7,659 nucleotides of DNA from Lachnospiraceae bacterium UBA3711. GTDB taxonomy: Bacteria > Bacillota > Clostridia > Lachnospirales > Lachnospiraceae. Below are positions 1-5,613 of this stretch, one piece after another (within the stretch, counting starts at the first letter, position 1; the number at the start of each line of letters is the position of its first letter). The notes under the pieces are model-generated. The model searched no databases. It saw nothing but the letters and a program-made list of their open reading frames with translations, and was not told the DNA's origin. The stretch is taken from assembly GCA_002371345.1 (NCBI GenBank), contig DFHY01000031.1:11421-19079 (forward strand), given 5' to 3'. The position numbers were made by a program, and so were the translations under genes.

Positions 1-116
1 GCCTTCATGCAGGCAAGGCATTGCCATGCGCGCTAGCAAAGCCGCGAGCCGCGCAGGATATGCAGGCACTGTATCATCGGGTCAATTCACACCTGAAGCT
101 AACATATGAGACTGTT
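1..116. other. Region downstream of livG, no supported gene
   Basis: This is the sequence after the livG stop up to the window edge. On the minus strand it holds only tiny open frames (7 and 14 codons) and one frame opening at an ATG near position 33 that runs off the edge without a Shine-Dalgarno site. None resembles the start of LivF, the second ATPase that usually follows livG closely. A weak hairpin (GGCAA arms, 13-26) has no T-run, so it is not a credible terminator. The 9-mer ATGCAGGCA occurs at 7-15 and 60-68. livF may begin beyond the window. Confidence 0.5.
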
Positions 117-968
117 TCACTCATCTTCCTGTACGCCCAGATAAGCGTCTATGACATGCTGGTCGGACTGAATCTGCGCCGGCGTACCGGCAGCGATCAT
201 GCGGCCGAAGTCCAGTACGTATATGCGGTCCGATATCTCCATGACAAGATCCATATGATGCTCGATGACAAATATCGTCAGTCCAAACTGCTCCTTGATC
301 TGGCGGATAAACTGCGCAAGCTCAAGCGTCTCCTGCGGGTTCATACCCGCCGCCGGCTCATCCAGCAGAAGCAGCGTCGGCTCCGTAGCTAAAGCTCTGG
401 CGATCTCCAGTCTTCTCTGCTTTCCATAAGGGAGCGAAGTGGCCAGGTCGTCCTTGTTCTCTTCAAGCCCGACCAGCCTGAGGAGTTCCAGGGACTTCTC
501 CCTGTTAGCCCTCTCCTCAGCAGCATTCAGCCTCAGCGTCGCGCTCATAAAATTGGCCTTCGAACGGAGATGCCTGGCGATCAGAACATTTTCGAAGACA
601 GTCATCTTCTTGAACAGACGGATATTCTGAAATGTTCTCGCGATTCCAAGCTTCGTGATCCTGTCAGGCGTCTGCGAAATGACCTTATCATAGGCAAGCG
701 CGTTTTCTCCCTGGTAGAGCTTCTTCATCTTTCCCCGGGGATGGTTCTCAACTATCGGTTTATCATTGAAATACACCACGCCGTTTGTCGGCTCGTACAC
801 GCCCGTGATAACATTGAACGCCGTTGTCTTACCGGCACCGTTCGGTCCGATCAGAGCAACGATCTCGCCCTTATTGACCTCCATCGAGAAGTCATTTACA
901 GCCACAACGCCGCCAAACTGCATCGTGATATGCTCCAGGCGGAGCACATTCGCATTCGACTCACTCAT
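117..968 (-). CDS. livG: Branched-chain amino acid ABC transporter ATP-binding protein LivG
   Basis: This is one of the two cytoplasmic ATPases that power uptake of leucine, isoleucine and valine (HAAT family) through LivH and LivM. The 283-residue protein shows a Walker A motif GPNGAGKT at 41-48, a Q-loop glutamine at 114 (RTFQN), the ABC signature region YGKQRRLEIARAL at 181-193, Walker B LLLLDEP at 199-205 and the switch histidine at 237 in IEHHMD. The end, VIDAYLG, is typical of LivG. Its ATG overlaps the livM stop (ATGAGTGA), and an AAGGAGG site lies 9 bases upstream inside livM, so the two are translationally coupled. It is about 28 residues longer than E. coli LivG (255, from memory). 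The extra sequence, rich in Lys and charged residues, lies at about 71-104 between Walker A and the Q-loop. Confidence 0.96.
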   Translation of the reverse strand: MSESNANVLRLEHITMQFGGVVAVNDFSMEVNKGEIVALIGPNGAGKTTAFNVITGVYEPTNGVVYFNDKPIVENHPRGKMKKLYQGENALAYDKVISQTPDRITKLGIARTFQNIRLFKKMTVFENVLIARHLRSKANFMSATLRLNAAEERANREKSLELLRLVGLEENKDDLATSLPYGKQRRLEIARALATEPTLLLLDEPAAGMNPQETLELAQFIRQIKEQFGLTIFVIEHHMDLVMEISDRIYVLDFGRMIAAGTPAQIQSDQHVIDAYLGVQEDE

Positions 969-2028
969 TTGCGGATGCCTCCTTCCTCTTCCGGCTAAAC
1001 AGCTTAATCAGGCCTGACAGCGAGAACTCCCTGTCGCCCATGATGCCCTTGCGCGCGAACAGTACGATAGCCATAATCACAACAGAAAATACAACCTTGC
1101 GGAAACCCGAGCGAAGCAGCGGAACCTGCCAGTTTCCGATCATAAGCGGAGAATCGAGGAACCTCAGCCACCATTCGGACGCCGCGTAGAACAGGAAGGT
1201 AGCAAGCACGGAACCCGTGATCGAGCCCAAACCGCCGATAACGACGATAAGCAGGATCTCATAGGTCATGTTCGACTTGAAGGCCTGAGCCTGGATGGTT
1301 GTCTGGTACATAGCCAGCAGAGCTCCGCCTACGCCGGCGAAGAACGAAGAGATGCAGAAGCTCATGCGCTTATGATGAGCCAGATTGATACCCATCGCCT
1401 CGGCAGCCACCTCGTCGTCACGAATCGCCTTGAACGCACGTCCAAACGACGAATTGATAAGCAGGACGATGAGGGCAATGCAGATCGCGGCGACAATAAA
1501 CGGGAACATCAGCGTGCTGAAGCTCGGATACTTTCTGAGCATGTTGGAACCGTTTGTCAGCGGACCGAGTGTATCCCACTGGAAAAACGCGCGCATGATT
1601 TCGGCAAATCCAAGAGTCGCGATAGCCAGATAATCGCTCTTCAGGCGAAGCACCGGAAGGCCGATAAGCCATGCGAGAAGCGCGCTCACAAGTCCGGCAC
1701 AGATCAGCCCTGCCCAGAACGGGATCGAAAACTGTACGATGCCGCCGTCAAAATACTGGTAAACACTCGCCCTGTCAGCAACAGGAATAGTCAGGATCGC
1801 GTAGGTATATCCGCCTATCAGCATAAATCCCGCCTGCCCGAGAGAGAACAGCCCGGTAAAGCCGTTAAGGAGGTTCATCGAAACAGCGACCAGAGAATAG
1901 ATACAGCCCTTCTTCAGAACCGTCATGACAATTCCGGTCTGAGGCAGAACCTGGTCAAGCACCGCAACAAGCACAATCGCCGCTGCCAGGAGGATGAGCG
2001 AAAAGATCAGGTCTTTCTTCTTAGTCAT
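961..2028 (-). CDS. livM: Branched-chain amino acid ABC transporter permease LivM
   Basis: This is a polytopic membrane permease that pairs with LivH to form the translocation channel. With the chosen start it has 355 residues and roughly eight to ten hydrophobic segments. Family hallmarks are the N-terminal stretch SLVAVSMNLLNGFTGLFSLG (45-64), LKSDYLAIATLGFAEI (129-144), the cytoplasmic EAA-like loop GRAFKAIRDDEVAAEAMGI (196-214), which docks the ATPases, and VVIGGLGSITGSVLA (262-276). An in-frame ATG 42 bases upstream (2070) is rejected because it lies inside livH and adds a basic 14-residue tail. The ATG at 2028 is preceded, six bases away, by AAGGGAGGG (2035-2043). The livH stop is 16 bases upstream, and the livM end overlaps livG by 8 bases. 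Confidence 0.95.
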   Translation of the reverse strand: MTKKKDLIFSLILLAAAIVLVAVLDQVLPQTGIVMTVLKKGCIYSLVAVSMNLLNGFTGLFSLGQAGFMLIGGYTYAILTIPVADRASVYQYFDGGIVQFSIPFWAGLICAGLVSALLAWLIGLPVLRLKSDYLAIATLGFAEIMRAFFQWDTLGPLTNGSNMLRKYPSFSTLMFPFIVAAICIALIVLLINSSFGRAFKAIRDDEVAAEAMGINLAHHKRMSFCISSFFAGVGGALLAMYQTTIQAQAFKSNMTYEILLIVVIGGLGSITGSVLATFLFYAASEWWLRFLDSPLMIGNWQVPLLRSGFRKVVFSVVIMAIVLFARKGIMGDREFSLSGLIKLFSRKRKEASANE

Positions 2029-2034
2029 ATCTCT

Positions 2035-2043
2035 CCCTCCCTT
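2035..2043 (-). promoter_or_regulatory. Shine-Dalgarno site that sets the livM start
   Basis: AAGGGAGGG on the minus strand lies six bases before the ATG at 2028. It lies just after the livH stop codon and decides for the shorter LivM reading over the ATG at 2070. Confidence 0.85.
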
Positions 2044-2044
2044 C

Positions 2045-2929
2045 TCAGACCTTGTCCGTCGCGGCTTCACCGAACAGGCCGGTCGGCTTGAACAGAAGCA
2101 CCACGATCAGAAGCACAAATGTAAACGCGTCAGAGAATGTCGTCCAGCCGGCTCCTTTGATCAGGTTTTCGACGATACCGATCAGCATGGCGCCGATTAC
2201 CGCTCCCGGAATGGAACCGATGCCGCCGAACACGGCCGCGACAAACGCCTTCAGTCCCGGCATGCCTCCCGAGGTCGGTATTACCGACGGATAGTTCGTA
2301 AAATACAGTATCGAACCTACCGCAGCAAGGAAAGAACCGATGATGAACGTCATGGAAATGACTCTGTTCACGTTGATTCCCATCAGACGGCTGGTCTCAA
2401 AGTCCGTAGACACCGAGCGCATCGCCATACCGATCTTCGTGTGGTTGATCAGCCAGATCAGCAGAACCACAAGAACGATCATGAGGATAGGAGTCAGGAT
2501 GGTAACCACCTTCGTCGTCGCCGAACCGATGGTGACAGTATTCGAAATAAACGGGATCGTCGGATAGACCTGCGCCAGGCCGCCCGTTATATACAGGGCG
2601 AGGTTCTGAAGCAGATAAGACACGCCGATCGCGGAGATCATGACCGACATTCTCGGAGAGTTGCGCAGGGGCTTATAGGCCACGCGCTCAATGCCCATGC
2701 CGAGGATGACAGTGACAACGATCGTAAGCGGGATCGAAAGATACAGAGGCATGACTGTACTCGCGTATATAGTTACAAGACCCGCGACCATAAAAATATC
2801 GCCGTGAGCGAAGTTGATCAGACGCAGTATGCCGTAAACCATCGTATAACCGATAGCTATCAGCGCATACTGTCCGCCGACCGAGACGCCCGCCAGCACA
2901 TACGGTAAATTCTTAGATAAGAAATCCAT
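2045..2929 (-). CDS. livH: Branched-chain amino acid ABC transporter permease LivH
   Basis: This is the first membrane permease of the LIV transporter. It has 294 residues and about eight transmembrane helices. The sequence shows the LivH signature GGQYALIAIGYTMVYGILRL at 18-37, followed by INFAHGD (38-44). The EAA-like ATPase-docking loop GMAMRSVSTDFETSRLMGI is at 167-185, KAFVAAVFGGIGSIPGAVIG at 227-246, and the C-terminal LLFKPTGLFGE at 278-288. Length and motif order are normal for the family. The start is preceded by a modest AAGGG six bases upstream, weaker than the sites of livK, livM and livG. This fits lower translation of the permease than of the binding protein. It lies 116 bases after livK, across a structured intercistronic region. 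Confidence 0.96.
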   Translation of the reverse strand: MDFLSKNLPYVLAGVSVGGQYALIAIGYTMVYGILRLINFAHGDIFMVAGLVTIYASTVMPLYLSIPLTIVVTVILGMGIERVAYKPLRNSPRMSVMISAIGVSYLLQNLALYITGGLAQVYPTIPFISNTVTIGSATTKVVTILTPILMIVLVVLLIWLINHTKIGMAMRSVSTDFETSRLMGINVNRVISMTFIIGSFLAAVGSILYFTNYPSVIPTSGGMPGLKAFVAAVFGGIGSIPGAVIGAMLIGIVENLIKGAGWTTFSDAFTFVLLIVVLLFKPTGLFGEAATDKV

Positions 2930-2959
2930 GAGAAACCCTTCGATAAACGTAAATGACCC

Positions 2960-2984
2960 GGCCGGGGAAACATATTCCCCGGCC
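2960..2984 (-). promoter_or_regulatory. Strong GC-rich hairpin between livK and livH
   Basis: The arms GGCCGGGGAA and TTCCCCGGCC form a perfect 10-bp stem closing a 5-base loop. On the transcribed strand no T-run follows (the next bases are GGGTCATTTACG), so it is not a standard intrinsic terminator. Stable stems just after a binding-protein gene commonly protect the upstream mRNA from 3' decay or cause partial termination. Either would raise LivK above LivHMG. That role is inferred. Confidence 0.7.
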
Positions 2985-2998
2985 AGAATGCACGTGCA

Positions 2999-3028
2999 GC
3001 ACTATCCGGCCTGCCGGTCAGATAGTGC
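2999..3028 (-). promoter_or_regulatory. Hairpin immediately after the livK stop
   Basis: GCACTATC and GATAGTGC form a perfect 8-bp stem. The 14-base loop contains two CCGG tetramers that can pair further. It starts about 17 bases after the livK stop on the minus strand. The 10-bp palindrome TGCACGTGCA (2989-2998) and the 2960-2984 hairpin follow, so nearly the whole gap is structured. No T-run follows. The probable role is mRNA stabilisation or attenuation between livK and livH. Confidence 0.6.
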
Positions 3029-3045
3029 GCACTGGAGTCTGCAGA

Positions 3046-4197
3046 TTACTCGCTGACGCCCTGGGTCGCGACGAATTCCCACTCGCCCGTCTCATTGTTC
3101 GCCTGCTTGACAACCGCCTCGCTGCGGACAGCATCGCCATTCTCACCGAATTCGATGTGGCCTGTCACGCCGTCATAGGTGGTATCCGCAATCGCCGCAA
3201 GGACATCCGCCGGATCGGTTGAGCCCGCGTTCTTGATGCACTCAAGAGCTACAAAATACGCGTCATATCCCATCGCTGATACAGCCGCAATGGTGTCGTC
3301 GCCGCCGTTGTTCGCAAGAGCGGTGGAATCGCCGTTGATATACTCCTTGATTCCCTTATCGAAGTCCTCATCCGCGCCTTCCTGATAGAAGGTCGTGACG
3401 AAGATATCGATATCCTTGCCCTCAGCCGCGCTCAGGATAACATTGGAATCCCAGGTATCGCCTGCCAGAAGCGGAACCGTAACGCCCTGAGTGGAAGCCG
3501 CCTCGATGATCAGCTGAGCCGCCTCTGTGGAGGTCGGAGCCATGATAACGTCAACGCCTTCATTCTTAGCTGTCGTGATATAGGAAGTGAAGTCAGCGGT
3601 TTCAGGCGGGAACGTCTCCTCGATAACTTCTCCTCCGAGGTCCTTGAACGCCGCGCTGAAATAATGTCCGAGGCCTGCGGAATAGTCGTCGCCAAGCTTG
3701 GTCAGGACATAAGCCTTCTTCGCGCTGAGCGCGTCATTTGCGTAGTTAGCGAGAACCGTGCCCTGGAACGGATCCAGGAAGCAGATACGGTAATAGTTGT
3801 CATTTCCCTCAGTAACCTGCGGATTCGTGCAGGTTACGCCGATAGCGCCAACGCCCGCGCTCTTGAAGATATCGCCTGCCGCGATGGAAACCGCCGAGCC
3901 GTAGGAGCCGAGAACAACACTCGCGCCCTCAGCCGCCGCTGTCGCCGCCGAAGTAGCCTTATCGGTGGAGGACTCATTGTCGACAATGTTCAGCACGACA
4001 TCGTACTCCGTGCCGTCTATCTCGACCTTCGGCTGTACTTCGTTCGCGTACTGCATACCGAGCACTTCCTGCTTACCGCCCGCGCCGTTGTCTCCGGATG
4101 CCGGCTCGAAGACACCGATCGTTACGGTATCGGCCATCGCCATCCCGGACAGAGCCATCGACAAAACACATGTCACAGCTGCCAGTTTTTTCATCAT
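3046..4197 (-). CDS. livK: Branched-chain amino acid ABC transporter substrate-binding protein LivK
   Basis: This is the extracytoplasmic receptor that captures branched-chain or related amino acids and delivers them to LivHM. The 383-residue protein has a signal peptide (MMKK, hydrophobic core, then AMA before Asp23) and a type I periplasmic-binding-protein fold. Family landmarks are TIGVFEPASGDNGAGG (26-41), VDNESSTDKATSAA (72-85), LGSYGSAVSIAAGDIFKSAG (96-115), NYYRICFLDPFQG (134-146), SAMGYDAYFVALECIKNAG (307-325) and YDGVTGHIEFGENGD (341-355). The ATG at 4197 has a strong GAGGAGGG site seven bases upstream; a second ATG follows directly. No lipobox cysteine is visible at the cleavage region, which is unusual for a Gram-positive binding protein. 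The exact substrate cannot be read from the sequence. Confidence 0.95.
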   Translation of the reverse strand: MMKKLAAVTCVLSMALSGMAMADTVTIGVFEPASGDNGAGGKQEVLGMQYANEVQPKVEIDGTEYDVVLNIVDNESSTDKATSAATAAAEGASVVLGSYGSAVSIAAGDIFKSAGVGAIGVTCTNPQVTEGNDNYYRICFLDPFQGTVLANYANDALSAKKAYVLTKLGDDYSAGLGHYFSAAFKDLGGEVIEETFPPETADFTSYITTAKNEGVDVIMAPTSTEAAQLIIEAASTQGVTVPLLAGDTWDSNVILSAAEGKDIDIFVTTFYQEGADEDFDKGIKEYINGDSTALANNGGDDTIAAVSAMGYDAYFVALECIKNAGSTDPADVLAAIADTTYDGVTGHIEFGENGDAVRSEAVVKQANNETGEWEFVATQGVSE

Positions 4198-4204
4198 AAG
4201 TTTT

Positions 4205-4212
4205 CCCTCCTC
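4205..4212 (-). promoter_or_regulatory. livK ribosome binding site
   Basis: GAGGAGGG lies seven bases before the livK ATG. It follows directly on the TAG stop of a short leader frame, sharing the G of that stop. Its GGAGG core is complementary to the CCTCC in the 3' arm of the leader hairpin at 4245-4263, so it could be sequestered in an alternative fold. Confidence 0.85.
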
Positions 4213-4283
4213 TACGTCCCGGCCAATACCGGGATGATATCGCCGGAGGCGCTGAATGCCTCCTGTTCTTGTGAGTCAACCAT
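4212..4283 (-). CDS. Possible leader peptide upstream of livK (23 codons)
   Basis: An ATG starts six bases after the -10 box, at the predicted transcription start, so it would be read as a leaderless start; there is no Shine-Dalgarno site. The frame runs 23 codons, begins Met-Val-Asp-Ser, and has Ile-Ile-Pro-Val-Leu at codons 16-20 (ATC ATC CCG GTA TTG). It ends in TAG against the livK ribosome binding site. Four branched-chain codons out of five, ahead of a branched-chain amino acid transporter, suggest a regulatory leader peptide. A 23-codon frame can arise by chance and leaderless starts are uncommon in Firmicutes, so the call is tentative. Confidence 0.35.
   Translation of the reverse strand: MVDSQEQEAFSASGDIIPVLAGT
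4218..4233 (-). promoter_or_regulatory. Leader hairpin 2 upstream of livK
   Basis: CCCGG and CCGGG form a 5-bp GC stem around a 6-base loop in the livK leader. It overlaps codons 17-22 of the possible leader peptide, including the Pro, Val and Leu codons. No T-run follows, so it is not a terminator. A translating or stalled ribosome would open it. Confidence 0.45.
4245..4263 (-). promoter_or_regulatory. Leader hairpin 1 upstream of livK
   Basis: GGAGGC and GCCTCC form a perfect 6-bp stem with a 7-base loop. The downstream CCTCC could alternatively pair with the GGAGG of the livK ribosome binding site about 35 bases later. Two mutually exclusive folds are therefore possible. The sequence shows the complementarity; any switching is inference. 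Confidence 0.5.
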
Positions 4284-4288
4284 TTTGT

Positions 4289-4317
4289 AGTATATCACTT
4301 TAACACTTTAAAGGCAA
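4289..4317 (-). promoter_or_regulatory. Sigma-A type promoter of the liv operon
   Basis: On the minus strand, TTGCCT (-35, 4312-4317) and TATACT (-10, 4289-4294) are separated by exactly 17 bases. Transcription is predicted to start near 4283, about 86 bases before livK. The -35 box starts only seven bases past the stop of the upstream FN3 gene, and no terminator lies between, so read-through from that gene is also possible. Confidence 0.7.
4296..4311. repeat. Tandem 8-bp repeat in the livK promoter spacer
   Basis: CACTTTAA occurs twice head to tail (4296-4303 and 4304-4311), read as TTAAAGTGTTAAAGTG on the minus strand. It fills all but one base of the 17-base spacer. A protein bound here would block or remodel RNA polymerase, so this is a candidate operator; the regulator is unknown. 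Confidence 0.55.
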
Positions 4318-4323
4318 ACACAT

Positions 4324-5589
4324 TCACCGTGTTCTTACCTTCTTTTTTGACGACCAGGCCGAATAATACGTCTGATCGCCGCGGACGGCATACGCCCTGA
4401 CACGGATATAATACGTGGTCCGTCGTTTAAGTCCTCTGAACACACAGACATTGCCGGAGCGCACCAGCCCCTTCAGGCTGCGGCCCCGGAAGTTCTTCTT
4501 CCTGCACAGCTGAATCTCATAACCTTCGGCCGCGACAGAGCCGGCACTCAGCTTTTTCCATCTCACTTTCAGAGACTTCTTCCTGCGCGTAATACCTGTT
4601 ATTGCCGTCTTCCTGGAAGTGAGCTTCTGAAGCGCTTTCTTTTCCTGCTCCGCTTTCTTCTCCGCGGCTTCCTTCTCCGCCTTCTGCGCAAGCGACAGCC
4701 CCTCGGCGGTCACCTCATATATTCCTATCATCCTTGTGCCTGAGGCATCGTCCAGCGTCTCATTGAACTGGAGAATCATCCGGTTTCCGATGAATGAGGC
4801 AGTCTCAAGCTCGAACTTGGAATATCCCTCAGGCATCATGACAAGCAGCCTCTTCACCAGCTGTCCCGAGAAATTATAGACATATATCACATTGTCACTC
4901 TTCTGGAAGATACCGTCATAGACCGGCTCATAGAGAGAGTTGACTCCGCCCCTCTCCCAGCTGGTGTAATATATCAGGGAATCATGAACGGTGAGTCCCT
5001 GGTATGTCAGATTTGTATCCGCCGAAAATGTGCCGAGCACCTTCTGACACGTCCCGTCGAGAATATCACAGTACAGCCTGCGCGCCGCGCCTGAACCCGT
5101 CACAAAGACCGCCGCGAACCGGTCTGACGCCGTATCGTATCCGATCGCATGGTAGTTTCTGAGCGTCTTAATCTTCGACTTCACATTCAGGGTAGATTCT
5201 TCGAGGACAATCAGCTCAGCCCGGTCCATCGGGGTGACATAGATCTCCCTGCGCTGCGGAACATAACACATGTCATTTGCGTGAGACAGCTCAGCCGATC
5301 CCGTCTTCACGGCCGTCCAGGTGTTTGTGTCAATAACCTGGACAGGATTCGGTTTGCCGGCTGTACTGCTGAGAAATGCCACCATGTATCCTGACGAAGC
5401 CGCCGTTCCGCCCTCCAGGTACGAAGCGCCCGACGGCGCGCTGAACTCCGCGAGCTTATTCAGTTCAAGAACCGGCAGTATTTCCCGTTCGGAAGCGGCA
5501 TGAACCCTGGTGCGCGGAAACAGGAAAACCACCGCGCACAGGAAAAATGCTGTCGCAAAGACGCCAATTACCTTTCTGTATCTGTCCAT
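4324..5589 (-). CDS. Secreted propeller-like protein with C-terminal fibronectin type III domain
   Basis: This 421-residue protein of unknown function is probably exported. An N-terminal signal peptide (basic MDRYRK, hydrophobic 8-24, cleavage probably after VHA31) leads into a domain at about 35-295. That domain has repeated strand patterns suggesting a beta-propeller, for example HANDMCYVPQRREIYVTP (103-120), AIGYDTASDRFAAVF (148-162), QGLTVHDSLIYYTS (197-210) and NVIYVYNFSGQLVKRL (233-248). A Lys/Glu/Ala-rich helix (301-323) joins it to an FN3 domain (about 324-421) with the typical YYIRVRAYAV and TYYSAWS strands and a basic tail. No sortase motif, lipobox or C-terminal membrane segment is visible. 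The start has GAGG about eight bases upstream. It has its own promoter and is functionally unrelated, as far as can be seen, to the liv genes. The propeller assignment is less certain than the FN3 domain. Confidence 0.85.
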   Translation of the reverse strand: MDRYRKVIGVFATAFFLCAVVFLFPRTRVHAASEREILPVLELNKLAEFSAPSGASYLEGGTAASSGYMVAFLSSTAGKPNPVQVIDTNTWTAVKTGSAELSHANDMCYVPQRREIYVTPMDRAELIVLEESTLNVKSKIKTLRNYHAIGYDTASDRFAAVFVTGSGAARRLYCDILDGTCQKVLGTFSADTNLTYQGLTVHDSLIYYTSWERGGVNSLYEPVYDGIFQKSDNVIYVYNFSGQLVKRLLVMMPEGYSKFELETASFIGNRMILQFNETLDDASGTRMIGIYEVTAEGLSLAQKAEKEAAEKKAEQEKKALQKLTSRKTAITGITRRKKSLKVRWKKLSAGSVAAEGYEIQLCRKKNFRGRSLKGLVRSGNVCVFRGLKRRTTYYIRVRAYAVRGDQTYYSAWSSKKKVRTR

Positions 5590-5613
5590 AATTATCCTCG
5601 TCTGTTTGATATT

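Noticed and set aside
2029..2070. Upstream in-frame ATG that would extend LivM by 14 residues
   Set aside because: It lies inside livH, adds a basic non-membrane tail and lacks a suitable ribosome binding site, whereas the ATG at 2028 has AAGGGAGGG at ideal spacing.
1372..2091. Plus-strand open frame opposite livM
   Set aside because: Low-complexity charged composition, no ribosome binding site, and a well-supported LivM on the other strand.
1994..2908. Long plus-strand open frame opposite livH and the start of livM
   Set aside because: Its product is a mass of Arg, His, Asp and Gln with no fold-like pattern, and the opposite strand encodes clear LivH; it is an antisense shadow of a GC-biased gene.
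3664..4290. Plus-strand open frame opposite the livK start
   Set aside because: It has no family features and lies over the LivK signal peptide, promoter and leader, which explain the sequence better.
4297..4330. Terminator between the FN3-domain gene and livK
   Set aside because: There is no hairpin after the FN3 stop; the sequence there is the -35/-10 region of livK.
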